From a virus, in IMG/VR virus record IMGVR_UViG_3300032046_000013, positions 22,228 to 86,227 of that record: a DNA stretch of 64,000 nucleotides. The stretch is one strand, 5' to 3'. Shown here piece by piece: positions 16,221-23,324 of the stretch (positions are counted from its first letter, which is position 1; every line of letters begins with the position of its first letter). Below the pieces are notes generated by a model. It worked only from the letters and a program-made list of their open reading frames with translations. It ran no database searches and had not been told where the DNA came from. A program made the position numbers and the translations under genes.

Positions 16221-16376
16221 ATGAAACTCGATCACAATGGTCACTGGATGTGGCCCGACCCCACGGCTCAAGCCAGGGGCTTTCTCGAAGGATTCTGTAA
16301 GGTTTCACGGGAAACATGTAAGCCAGATTACGAAAGAAGCGTAATCGATGATGAAGCACGAAGATCAAACCTGTAG
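16221..16376 (+). CDS. Small protein, first gene of the rightward block
   Basis: 51 aa, MKLDHNGHWMWPDPTAQARG at the start, with TTTGGAGGT immediately before the ATG. It overlaps the next gene in another frame by about 26 nt. Acidic and Trp-containing, no family recognised. The strong RBS and first position support a real early gene. Confidence 0.55.
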   Translation: MKLDHNGHWMWPDPTAQARGFLEGFCKVSRETCKPDYERSVIDDEARRSNL

Positions 16377-16533
16377 AGTCTGTGGCTGGACCTCCGGGGA
16401 CTTCCGGCAGGCCGATCTGTGCCTGCCTTGTGCGGAGACCCAGAGACGGCCCCAGGCTATCCCAGAGCCACGAAAGCCCCGGCCCCAGGACATCCGGTTG
16501 AGGCTCCAAACCTCGTTGGTCGGTGCCCCATGA
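16351..16533 (+). CDS. Small zinc-knuckle-like protein
   Basis: 60 aa from ATG 16351 (16348 is an alternative). CRVCGWTSGDFRQADLCLPC gives two CxxC pairs 14 residues apart, a zinc-ribbon pattern; the rest is basic and Pro-rich. Its stop overlaps the start of the HEXXH gene as ATGA. Role unknown; small phage zinc proteins often inhibit host enzymes, but nothing here shows that. Confidence 0.5.
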   Translation: MKHEDQTCRVCGWTSGDFRQADLCLPCAETQRRPQAIPEPRKPRPQDIRLRLQTSLVGAP

Positions 16534-17042
16534 AAATCTACAACCACACGCGAATCCCCACAGCCTTATTGGAGCCGTTGCTTAGCGAAGCAGCAAAGGC
16601 TATTGGAGCTAGATTTTCCAGAGTTCCGGTCCGGGTCACCTGGAGTTCTCGTGGTGCTTATGGAAGACAACTGGATGCCGATGCCATTCGATCCAATAGC
16701 TTAGCCCGAAAACCTCGGACTAAAGAAGGAATATATCGCAAGGTTTGGGTTAAGGTTGACGGCGGATATTTATTTATCAGAATTGGCAAAAAAGGTGATC
16801 CGCTGGAAAGGGCGGAAAAGGCGTTCCAGATAGCCCTCCATGAATGGGCACATATCCGGGATCGCCAGCGCGGTGAGCGGTTTGGAAACTACAACCGCCG
16901 ATGGGCCAACCGGCCTCACGAACGACGGGCCGAGTGCCAGATGCGAGAGACCCTGGAACGTGGATTATCCGCCGAAGCCCAAGAAGCGATCCTGAATCTC
17001 GCGGTCTGGATGGCAGACCAAACGAAAGGAGAAACGCGATGA
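16530..17042 (+). CDS. HEXXH-motif protein, putative metallopeptidase-like
   Basis: 170 aa from ATG 16530 (MKIYNHTRIPTALLEPLLSE), ATGA-coupled to the previous gene. Around residues 108-118 is ALHEWAHIRDR, a HEXXH zinc-binding motif at the start of a helix, and downstream ERRAECQMRE supplies a possible third ligand (Glu). This is the layout of small SprT- or M48-like metalloproteins in phages. Catalysis is inferred. No signal peptide, so it would act in the cytoplasm. Confidence 0.6.
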   Translation: MKIYNHTRIPTALLEPLLSEAAKAIGARFSRVPVRVTWSSRGAYGRQLDADAIRSNSLARKPRTKEGIYRKVWVKVDGGYLFIRIGKKGDPLERAEKAFQIALHEWAHIRDRQRGERFGNYNRRWANRPHERRAECQMRETLERGLSAEAQEAILNLAVWMADQTKGETR

Positions 17043-17131
17043 TCTTCACCCGTAGTTGGTTGACTTGGCTCGGTCTTTGCCAGATCGCCGTGGTTCGGTA
17101 TCGGCGCAGGAAGTCCCATGCAACTCGATAA
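17039..17131 (+). CDS. Very small protein
   Basis: 30 aa (MIFTRSWLTWLGLCQIAVVR...), ATGA overlap with the previous gene and AAAGGAG upstream. The first 20 residues are hydrophobic and the C-terminus is basic ([10 protein letters not shown]), as in a tiny membrane peptide. Small size keeps confidence low. Confidence 0.4.
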   Translation: MIFTRSWLTWLGLCQIAVVRYRRRKSHATR

Positions 17132-17351
17132 GAACCATCTCAAGGAGATCGAACGACACCTGATGGTGCATCTCGATCTGGGAATCACGATTCCGGTGCT
17201 CGACGGCAAAGGCGAGGACACTGGCGTGGTGGTCTACGTCGGAACTCCAGTCTTGGGTTTGATCCGGGGCACTCGGGATATGATGACATTTGTGGCTCGG
17301 CACCTGACTCTGGACTTCCAAACCAATCCAAAAGGAGATACCCATGACTGA
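17118..17351 (+). CDS. Unknown small protein
   Basis: 77 aa, [20 protein letters not shown] at the start, with GCAGGAAGTCCC upstream. Alpha/beta composition; a short [20 protein letters not shown] strand-turn region is the only distinct feature. Overlaps its neighbours by 8-14 nt. Function unknown. Confidence 0.5.
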   Translation: MQLDKNHLKEIERHLMVHLDLGITIPVLDGKGEDTGVVVYVGTPVLGLIRGTRDMMTFVARHLTLDFQTNPKGDTHD

Positions 17352-18258
17352 CGAAAAACCGATCATTCCCGTCCATCAATGGACTCACGACGGCGACAAA
17401 GTGCTCTTAATCAAGTGCATCAACGCTGACGGCACCAGTGGCCCAAAAAACGAATTCATCTGGCCTAAATCCGGTCCAGTTAAAAGTCCCCAGTGGGACG
17501 GGAAGCCGACCTGCGATGGTGGTGGTTTATTCGGTTGGCCGTGGGGAATCGGAATAGGCAGTGGAAAGGACCCAGATTATCAGGGAATCTGGATCGTGTG
17601 GGCAACTGACCCAAACAGGATTATCGTGGTTGATAATGAAAAGACGAAGGCCCCGGATGGAGAAGTGCTTTACTATGGGGAATGGGTCGGAGCTTTTCGG
17701 ATGGTGCTGCAAGGGCAGATTGCGTGGATTCAGCAATCATCAAGGGGGGCCGCAAGTGCCACGGGTGGGCAGGGGGCCGCAAGTGCCACGGGTTGGCGGG
17801 GGGCCGCAAGTGCCACGAGTTGGCAGGGGGCCGCAAGTGCCACGGGTTGGCAGGGGGCCGCAAGTGCCACGGGTTGGCAGGGGGCCGCAAGTGCCACGGG
17901 TAGGCAGGGGGCCGCAAGTGCCACGGGTTGGCAGGGGGCCGCAAGTGCCACGGGTAGGCAGGGGGCCGCAAGTGCCACGGGTTGGCAGGGGGCCGCAAGT
18001 GCCACGGGTGAGCAGGGAATCGCCACCATCACCGGAGACGAAGGCACAATCGAGGTTGGCTTTGGCGGTATTGCAGCGGTCTGTGCGAAAGTTGTAATCT
18101 GGAAAGTTCATAAAGATGCCGTGCTGATTCAACGATGGAAAGATTTCCGGAACCATTACCAAACGGCAGTGCTCTATCCCAAAAAACTTCGGCTAAAAAC
18201 TGGACGGGTAGTCAAGGTAGTTAAGGGAAAAATCCAGAAGAAGAATTCTCATGGCTGA
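17344..18258 (+). CDS. Protein with decapeptide-like (GAASATGxQ) tandem repeats
   Basis: 304 aa. The N-terminal ~130 residues are a mixed domain ([20 protein letters not shown]...). Residues ~135-224 are ten units of [12 protein letters not shown], then [10 protein letters not shown] and a C-terminal domain ([22 protein letters not shown]). I recognise this (S/G)AAx(A/T)TG repeat followed by a globular end from a family common in phages and bacteria (DUF7666-like), of unknown function; the repeats probably form a beta-solenoid. Copy number is likely variable because the DNA units are nearly identical. ATG with AAAGGAGATACCC upstream. Confidence 0.7.
   Translation: MTDEKPIIPVHQWTHDGDKVLLIKCINADGTSGPKNEFIWPKSGPVKSPQWDGKPTCDGGGLFGWPWGIGIGSGKDPDYQGIWIVWATDPNRIIVVDNEKTKAPDGEVLYYGEWVGAFRMVLQGQIAWIQQSSRGAASATGGQGAASATGWRGAASATSWQGAASATGWQGAASATGWQGAASATGRQGAASATGWQGAASATGRQGAASATGWQGAASATGEQGIATITGDEGTIEVGFGGIAAVCAKVVIWKVHKDAVLIQRWKDFRNHYQTAVLYPKKLRLKTGRVVKVVKGKIQKKNSHG
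17746..18015 (+). repeat. 27-bp tandem repeat, ten units
   Basis: Ten consecutive 27-nt units (core GGGGCCGCAAGTGCCACGGG) within the gene above. Units differ mainly in the codon for Trp or Arg before Gln. They leave several frames open on both strands, which explains spurious overlapping frames here. Confidence 0.9.
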
Positions 18259-18457
18259 AAAACACCAGCCGATCTATATGTCGCTGGCCGCGGCCGCGAG
18301 GATATTGGGTATCACACCCAAGTGGTTTCGTCACCGAGCTAATCGCGGCGATTTTAACCGCATGGAATTTCTCATGGAATTCGGGGGCAAACTCTACGTG
18401 GATCAGCAGAAGTTCCTGGCTTATCTGGATGAACACCATATCAAAACCGAGGACTAA
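18251..18457 (+). CDS. Small helix-turn-helix (excisionase/MerR-like) protein
   Basis: 68 aa. [21 protein letters not shown] reads as a helix-turn-helix of the excisionase/AlpA type, followed by a wing-like [18 protein letters not shown], the usual layout for small phage DNA-binding proteins. It overlaps the repeat gene by 8 nt. May regulate the early block; no operator is identifiable. Confidence 0.6.
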   Translation: MAEKHQPIYMSLAAAARILGITPKWFRHRANRGDFNRMEFLMEFGGKLYVDQQKFLAYLDEHHIKTED

Positions 18458-18501
18458 AGGGACTCATCGAAATCTCCACGGGCCTAGCCCAACACGTGAG
18501 C

Positions 18502-18621
18502 ATGACCGACGACGGCCTGGCCTTGGCCTCGCGGCTCCGCGCACACAAGGCTCGGGGTGGGAACTTCGCGGGCTTTGATCCGACATGGCCCGTGAATAGC
18601 GCAGAGGAACTTCCTGCATAG
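18502..18621 (+). CDS. Possible very small protein
   Basis: 39 aa (MTDDGLALASRLRAHKARGG...), Ala, Arg and Gly rich. A GTG two codons upstream is an alternative. No strong RBS. Included because it fills the gap between two supported genes in the same direction. Confidence 0.35.
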   Translation: MTDDGLALASRLRAHKARGGNFAGFDPTWPVNSAEELPA

Positions 18622-18629
18622 GGGAAAAC

Positions 18630-18893
18630 ATGGACTTGCGAGATTTCATATCAGAACTACGAGACATCGAGACGATAAAGGTCAGGGTCTTTCGGGGTTT
18701 TGGCTATTATCATAATTCTGGAAGTTCCTGGACTTGGGATGCGGATTATACTTGGAACCGCCCGGATAATCTCCATGTTAGTCGCAAAGCCGCGATGCGC
18801 TCGGCTCGTCAGTGTTTAGCTCGGTGTTTGCCTGGAGTTCGCATTGAATGGATAGAGAATTCCGAATCTCAGAAAGGACAATCCGATGGCTGA
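18630..18893 (+). CDS. Unknown small protein
   Basis: 87 aa (MDLRDFISELRDIETIKVRV), 8 nt after the preceding small frame, with GGGGAAAAC upstream. An aromatic-rich middle (FGYYHNSGSSWTWDADYTWNR) and a helical C-terminus. Overlaps the next start by 8 nt. No family recognised. Confidence 0.5.
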   Translation: MDLRDFISELRDIETIKVRVFRGFGYYHNSGSSWTWDADYTWNRPDNLHVSRKAAMRSARQCLARCLPGVRIEWIENSESQKGQSDG

Positions 18894-19227
18894 TCGGGAG
18901 ATCATTCAGGGTTACGAGGAGCGGAATCGCACACGGAGAGCCACGCAGGAACTCCGCGCTCAGGCCCGGGCGGCGGAGAAAGAACGGAGAGAACGGACGG
19001 ACCAGAAACTGGGCCTCCGGGAACTGGCGCGGAAGATCAATCCCGACATTTACATCCCCTATCGGAGAATCCTGGAACAGGACGGGTATCTGACGGAGGA
19101 AACCGTGCGGAAGGTCGTGGCCCGAAAGACCCAGATCGAGTCGCGGATGGCGACTCTCGCGGAGGAACTGATTCAGATTCAGCGGGTGCGGGTGAAGTTC
19201 CCGCAGAAATTTGAGGTCAAGCCATGA
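18886..19227 (+). CDS. Unknown basic helical protein
   Basis: 113 aa (MADREIIQGYEERNRTRRAT), with AGAAAGGACAATCCG upstream. The first 50 residues are strongly charged and helical (RAQARAAEKERRERTDQK). The rest contains LARKINPDIYIPYRRILEQDGYLTEETVRKV, which could be a HTH-like unit. ATGA overlap with the next gene. Possibly nucleic-acid binding. Confidence 0.5.
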   Translation: MADREIIQGYEERNRTRRATQELRAQARAAEKERRERTDQKLGLRELARKINPDIYIPYRRILEQDGYLTEETVRKVVARKTQIESRMATLAEELIQIQRVRVKFPQKFEVKP

Positions 19228-19469
19228 AAATTTGCAGTGCGTATCTAGTTCACATCCACCGTTACGGATTCCGGGCTGGAACACCCGGAGAGATCGTCGG
19301 AGTCAAAATCGTGTCCCCAGATGTATGTAACCGCAATCCGCACCCGGCCTATGTCGTGCGGTTTCCCGATGGGATCGAGGACTTCGTGGCCGTCGAGGAC
19401 TCCGAGAACTTCCGTATCATATCTGGTGAGGACGTGGTGGCGGGTCGGATTCCCGAAGTGACGCGGTGA
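19224..19469 (+). CDS. Unknown small beta-rich protein
   Basis: 81 aa (MKICSAYLVHIHRYGFRAGT), coupled to both neighbours. HPAYVVRFPDGIEDFVAVED looks like a small SH3-like barrel (a domain found in phage host-takeover and RNA-related proteins); this fold call is only a visual impression. Confidence 0.5.
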   Translation: MKICSAYLVHIHRYGFRAGTPGEIVGVKIVSPDVCNRNPHPAYVVRFPDGIEDFVAVEDSENFRIISGEDVVAGRIPEVTR

Positions 19470-19477
19470 GGTGTAAA

Positions 19478-19672
19478 ATGTCGAAACCCCTGATGGACCT
19501 GGACTTGATCGACACCGAAACCCAGCCATCGGCCCATCGCTATTACCGGGAAGACCGAACTTTTATCCAAATCCGCTTCGAGGACGGAAACGATGCGTGT
19601 GCAGTGGTGATCCGGCTCGAAAAAGAGCAAGCCATGGCACTTGCCAGGGAATTGAAAGAAGTTGTGGACTAA
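19478..19672 (+). CDS. Unknown small acidic protein
   Basis: 64 aa from ATG 19478 (MSKPLMDLDLIDTETQPSAH); an ATG-less extension to 19466 adds four residues. Pattern: short beta strands, then a helix (EKEQAMALARELKEVVD). No family recognised. Confidence 0.5.
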   Translation: MSKPLMDLDLIDTETQPSAHRYYREDRTFIQIRFEDGNDACAVVIRLEKEQAMALARELKEVVD

Positions 19673-19747
19673 GAGAGCGTAACCAGGGGACTTGAAAAGC
19701 TAGTCGCTATCCGCAGGTTGCAGGTTCGAGTCCTGATGGGCGCACAT
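19671..19747 (+). tRNA. Degenerate tRNA-like segment (tRNA-Ser(UGA)-like)
   Basis: AGAGCG resembles a D-arm start, GACTTGAAAAG resembles a Ser-UGA anticodon arm, GCTATCCGCAGGTTGC could be a class II variable arm, and CAGGTTCGAGTCCTG is a clean T-arm. The 3' acceptor strand (TGGGCGC) has no matching 5' strand, so it is probably a decayed tRNA or the 3' part left after recombination. Confidence 0.35.
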
Positions 19748-19761
19748 CAAGGAAGTTCCGA

Positions 19762-20043
19762 ATGAAGAAACTTTATGCAGTCAAACATTTCCGTTCCGCG
19801 ACGCTGAAGATCATCGAGCAGGCAAATCAGATCATCGCCGAGTATCATGCGCAGGGATTTGAGTTGAAACTACGGCAACTGTATTATCAACATGTGGCTA
19901 GGGGCTTCATCCCCAACACTGACGCGGAATACGGCAAGTTGGGATCGGTCATCAACGATGCGCGGTGCTTTGCAGTGAGCTCCGCTCCCTTTCCACAAAG
20001 AACTGGAAGGAGATTCACGCATGACTGCTGGCAGAACGGTTAA
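19762..20043 (+). pseudogene. 5' fragment of a conserved gene split by a methylase insertion
   Basis: The first ~69 residues (LRQLYYQHVARGFIPNTDAE, then KLGSVINDAR) match the start of a widespread phage/bacterial protein that I recall as over 300 aa with a Toprim-like middle. After GSVINDAR the frame turns into unrelated sequence and stops at 20043. The matching C-terminal part is at 20590-20864, beyond the DNA methylase. The short product may still be made. Confidence 0.55.
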
Positions 20044-20698
20044 TTCACTGAGTCAGGATTGGGGAACACCCAAGAAATATGTTGATGCGGTGCGTCGGGT
20101 TTTCGGAGGTGAAATTTATCTTGATCCATGCGCCAACCACTACGCCATCGTTAATGCCAAAAATGAATATCGTCTTCCGGAACACAATGGGCTAAGGGAG
20201 TCTTGGAAATTTCCAACGATTTATGTCAATCCTCCTTATGGAGCGGACCGGCAAAGAGGCACTACGATCAAGCACTGGCTGCACAGATGCGCCGAGGCGC
20301 ATAAAAAGTATGGATCAGAGGTTTTGGCACTGGTACCGGTTGCCACCAATACTGGTCATTGGAAAAATTACATATGGGGCAGAGCGACTGGCGTTTGTTT
20401 TTTGTATGACACGCGACTCCGATTTCTTGTGAATGGAAAAGACGAAGGAAAAGGCGCCCCAATGGCCTGTGCCATGGTCTATTGGGGTAAGAATTATGAA
20501 AAATTCATGGAGGTTTTTCTGGAGTTTGGATCTGTGATTGATCTACGAACACTTCAAGGAAAGAAAATTGGACAGAAGGATCGCTCTGCGGCTAGCCTTG
20601 AACATGGATCAGGTAAAAAAATTCAGCCCGCCACCGAACCCAGCGAAACTCACGGATTCCCGATACCAGGGTTACATGGAAAAATATGGAGTAGATAG
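20021..20698 (+). CDS. Phage N6-adenine DNA methyltransferase (Dam-like)
   Basis: 225 aa (MTAGRTVNSLSQDWGTPKKY), with GAAGGAGATTCACGC upstream. Seen: the opening WGTP motif, LDPCANHYA, and the catalytic NPPYG (about residues 71-75), typical of the phage Dam family. It transfers a methyl group to adenine, often to protect phage DNA from host enzymes. The last ~50 residues read in a different frame through the 3' fragment of the interrupted gene, so its true C-terminus was altered when it inserted. More AT-rich than its neighbours. Confidence 0.8.
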   Translation: MTAGRTVNSLSQDWGTPKKYVDAVRRVFGGEIYLDPCANHYAIVNAKNEYRLPEHNGLRESWKFPTIYVNPPYGADRQRGTTIKHWLHRCAEAHKKYGSEVLALVPVATNTGHWKNYIWGRATGVCFLYDTRLRFLVNGKDEGKGAPMACAMVYWGKNYEKFMEVFLEFGSVIDLRTLQGKKIGQKDRSAASLEHGSGKKIQPATEPSETHGFPIPGLHGKIWSR

Positions 20699-20864
20699 TT
20701 GGGAACTCGATGCGCTGGAACCCCGGATTTTGGCCGACTTGATAAATGACGAGATTGAAGACCTGCATAATGAGCAAGTGTGGGAGGCTGCGATCTCGAA
20801 AGAAACGGGCTATCGGAAGGAACTGCACAATGCGGCCCGGATACTGGCCAAGAGGAGTAAGTAA
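20538..20864 (+). pseudogene. 3' fragment of the interrupted conserved gene
   Basis: From about 20590 the frame reads LRLALNMDQVKKFSPPPNPA, then KLTDSR and SWELDALEPRILADLI, which I recognise as the C-terminal end of the same family whose start is at 19762. The middle of the protein is absent; the Dam-like gene occupies its place and overlaps this fragment in another frame. No start codon with an RBS is evident. Confidence 0.5.
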
Positions 20865-20865
20865 T

Positions 20866-21756
20866 ATGTCCTCGGTGATCCAAAAGTTATGCGCTGACCA
20901 ACTGGTGACTCCCCCGGCTTTCGTAGCGACCGCGACTCAGTATGAGGTCGTGACGGGTTCCGTCGCTTATGGTATGGCGGACGAATCCTCGGATTGGGAC
21001 ATCTATGGATTTTGTATCCCATTCAAGGAAATGATCTTTCCCCACTTGCGGGGCGAAATACTGGGCTTCGGTCATCAGATTCAGCGGTTCGAGCAATGGC
21101 AAAAGCATCGTGTGGAGACCCCGAAGCACCAGTATGATCTCCAAATCTATTCCATCATCAAATACTTCCAGTTGTGCATGGAGAACAATCCAAACATGAT
21201 CGACACTCTGTTTGTGCCACAGCGGTGCATCCTCCACTCGACCAAGATCGGGAACATGGTGCGGGAGGCTCGGCGGTCATTCCTTCATCGCGGGTGCTGG
21301 CACAAATTCCGGGGCTACGCTTTTTCCCAGTTGCACAAGGCTCAGCAACAGGAGAGGGAAGGCAAGCGCAAGGACGACATTGAGCAATTCGGGTGGGATC
21401 GGAAATTTCTAAGCCATGTAGTTCGACTAATCAATGAGGTTGAACAGATTCTGGCCGAGGGCGATCTGGACTTGGAGCGGAACCGCCAGATGGTTGCCGC
21501 CGTCCGATCCGGGGAATGGTCCCTGACCCAAGTTCAAGAATGGTTTAATGTTAAGGAAAAAACAACGGAAGAACTATACGCTCAATCGAAGTTGCCCTGG
21601 GGACCGCCCGAAGATCAGATCAGGCAGTTATTGTTCGCCTGCCTAGAAGAACATTTCGGCTCCCTGGATCAGGTAATTGTCCAACAAGATCGAGCAATCT
21701 CGGCCTTGCGAAAAATCGAAAACATCGCGCAGGAAACCCTGAGAATCCGAGAATAG
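20866..21756 (+). CDS. Predicted nucleotidyltransferase
   Basis: 296 aa from ATG 20866 (MSSVIQKLCADQLVTPPAF), with AAGAGGAGTAAGTA before it; the longer frame to 20746 overlaps the previous fragment and is rejected. VVTGSVAYGMADESSDWDIYGF is the GS-x-DxD core of the polymerase-beta-like nucleotidyltransferase superfamily (COG3541-like in phages). The rest is helical with a basic KAQQQEREGKRKDD segment. Substrate unknown. Last gene of the rightward block. Confidence 0.7.
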   Translation: MSSVIQKLCADQLVTPPAFVATATQYEVVTGSVAYGMADESSDWDIYGFCIPFKEMIFPHLRGEILGFGHQIQRFEQWQKHRVETPKHQYDLQIYSIIKYFQLCMENNPNMIDTLFVPQRCILHSTKIGNMVREARRSFLHRGCWHKFRGYAFSQLHKAQQQEREGKRKDDIEQFGWDRKFLSHVVRLINEVEQILAEGDLDLERNRQMVAAVRSGEWSLTQVQEWFNVKEKTTEELYAQSKLPWGPPEDQIRQLLFACLEEHFGSLDQVIVQQDRAISALRKIENIAQETLRIRE

Positions 21757-21761
21757 AAAGC

Positions 21762-21813
21762 GGGGCCGGGATTTGGAGATTTGGATTTGGTAGGATTAAA
21801 TGTTCCCGGCCCC
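21762..21813. terminator. Inverted repeat between converging genes
   Basis: GGGGCCGGGA (21762-21771) and TCCCGGCCCC (21804-21813) form a perfect 10-bp stem with a 32-nt loop in the 61-nt gap between two converging genes. A two-way terminator is the natural reading, although the loop is long and T-tracts are weak. Confidence 0.6.
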
Positions 21814-21817
21814 GAAA

Positions 21818-22885
21818 TCATTTCCACTCAGGCAGTGTGTAATCCCGAATCTGCGTTTCCTCCGCATGGCCCATAAGTTTTTGAAGTTCTCGAATACACC
21901 CGCCGATGACTTCCCGAAGCACATCCGCATCTTCGCTTTGAGTTTGGGCGAACAACTCCCCTACCGCGTCTTCCAGTAAGTCCAGATACCCTTCTTCATC
22001 CATCTGGGAGATTTGCCTGATTTGCAGTATCTCAGCCCGGGCTTGGACATCGCCCTGGGGATCGATCTCGGGCAGAGGTTCGGCTGGAACTTCTTTGATC
22101 AGCGCGGCTTCCATATCCCGGACTCCCTGGCTCATCATTACAGCCTGGTCCGTTCCCAGGACCTCGAAGCCTGGACACCGTTCATCCTCAAATAGCAGGT
22201 CATTTTCCTGGAACCTGTTCAGGAAGTCCCTAACATCCGCATCATCAGCCGAGAGACATCCGATCTTGCCTGATGGCGCATAATCCGCGTTCTTGCAATT
22301 TGAACAGTAGGAAGGCAGTTCAGACCCCGTATAATACTGATCCAATTCGTCCACGATAAGCATGGCTTGGAGACGTCCGCCAAGACGCTGATACACGTCC
22401 AGGGCTGAGCCAGACCCCCGGAAGGCCACCCTACGGCAGGCTTCGACCCACAGAGGTAGATTCTGGACGACCTCGGGCAGGCCGTAGAGCACCAGACCAG
22501 CGGCCACGGACTTCACGTGGTCAGGATATGCCATCCCGGTTTTGAGCGTATCATTGCGGATCGCCTCCATCACGGCCTCCCATCCAGGAAAAGGTGGAAA
22601 ACTCCGGTCATCAAGATACAAATTAGCGAACAGCTTGGGATCACCGAAGTTGACTAGCGAATTCTCGTTGATCTCATCGTAGGCATACCCACCCTCGTCC
22701 AGGAACTTCCGTGCCTGCTCCAATCGTTCTCCGCTCCGGCACGTCCAGATGATGATGTGCCATCCCGCGTCTCTCAGGGCTTGCAGACCCTCCTGGGCCA
22801 GAGGCAGAGGTTCCCCGATCTGCGGATACCGTTGTTCGACTATCGTGTTGTCGAAATCAACCGCAATTATCTTTGGCGTCGGCAT
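21818..22885 (-). CDS. HAD-like phosphatase fused to an unknown C-terminal domain
   Basis: 355 aa. Residues 1-115 carry HAD motif I (AVDFDNTIV), motif II-like WTCRSG and a motif IV-like NLYLDDRSFPPF, as in small phage and bacterial HAD hydrolases. The remaining ~240 residues hold a Cys group (YCSNCKNADY...GKIGCLS...ERCPGF) and an acidic tail; that part is unrecognised. The fusion suggests that the phosphatase acts on a partner bound by the second domain. First gene of the leftward block by position, last to be transcribed. Confidence 0.7.
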   Translation of the reverse strand: MPTPKIIAVDFDNTIVEQRYPQIGEPLPLAQEGLQALRDAGWHIIIWTCRSGERLEQARKFLDEGGYAYDEINENSLVNFGDPKLFANLYLDDRSFPPFPGWEAVMEAIRNDTLKTGMAYPDHVKSVAAGLVLYGLPEVVQNLPLWVEACRRVAFRGSGSALDVYQRLGGRLQAMLIVDELDQYYTGSELPSYCSNCKNADYAPSGKIGCLSADDADVRDFLNRFQENDLLFEDERCPGFEVLGTDQAVMMSQGVRDMEAALIKEVPAEPLPEIDPQGDVQARAEILQIRQISQMDEEGYLDLLEDAVGELFAQTQSEDADVLREVIGGCIRELQKLMGHAEETQIRDYTLPEWK

Positions 22886-23024
22886 CCTTCTCCACTTCCG
22901 GTTTCGGGGTCATCGTGGACCTCAACTTCGGTTGCCGACTCGCTTCTTTGGGCTGATTCGGCGTCGGAGGCACCACTTCTTTCACATCCTCGATCTTGCC
23001 ACGTCCGGTTTTGAACATCGCCAT
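22857..23024 (-). CDS. Small Lys/Pro-rich protein
   Basis: 55 aa (MAMFKTGRGKIEDVKEVVPP), ATG 23022-23024, with GGAGTAGGGTG upstream. Mostly Pro, Lys and Glu, likely disordered; ends DAKDNCG. It overlaps its neighbours slightly. No role known. Confidence 0.5.
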   Translation of the reverse strand: MAMFKTGRGKIEDVKEVVPPTPNQPKEASRQPKLRSTMTPKPEVEKDADAKDNCG

Positions 23025-23323
23025 CACCCTACTCCTTTCTCCGCTGGCGGTTGCACAATGTGAACCGCCGTTCGCCTGATCTCGCCCTGGATTTCGACCG
23101 GAATCTTTACCAGCTTGACAAATACCGTGGCCACGGATTTATTCACATCGGCGATCCACACGATTTTCTGGACATACCCAAGGGGTTTTCCATCAACCTC
23201 AATTTTCGTTCCCCGAGCCGTCCCATCGCTAATGATCTTCGCATGGCAATATGTTTCTGGCTCCTCTTTCCGCCCCGGAAGCGAGGAACTCTCGGGCACT
23301 TTCTCGACTTGTATTCTCGGCAT
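23024..23323 (-). CDS. Unknown small protein next to the portal
   Basis: 99 aa from ATG 23321-23323 (MPRIQVEKVPESSSLPGRKE), with AGGGGTGAG upstream. Beta-rich with two TKIEVDGKPLGYVQKIVWIADV-like strand pairs. The longer frame to 23485 is portal sequence in another frame. Possibly a small head protein. Confidence 0.55.
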   Translation of the reverse strand: MPRIQVEKVPESSSLPGRKEEPETYCHAKIISDGTARGTKIEVDGKPLGYVQKIVWIADVNKSVATVFVKLVKIPVEIQGEIRRTAVHIVQPPAEKGVG

Positions 23324-23324
23324 C

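Noticed and set aside
17746-18015. CRISPR-like array
   Set aside because: Repeats are contiguous with no unique spacers and code for protein.
17621-18162. Several long frames on both strands over the repeat region
   Set aside because: They are by-products of the stop-free 27-bp repeats; only the frame with RBS and globular ends is kept.
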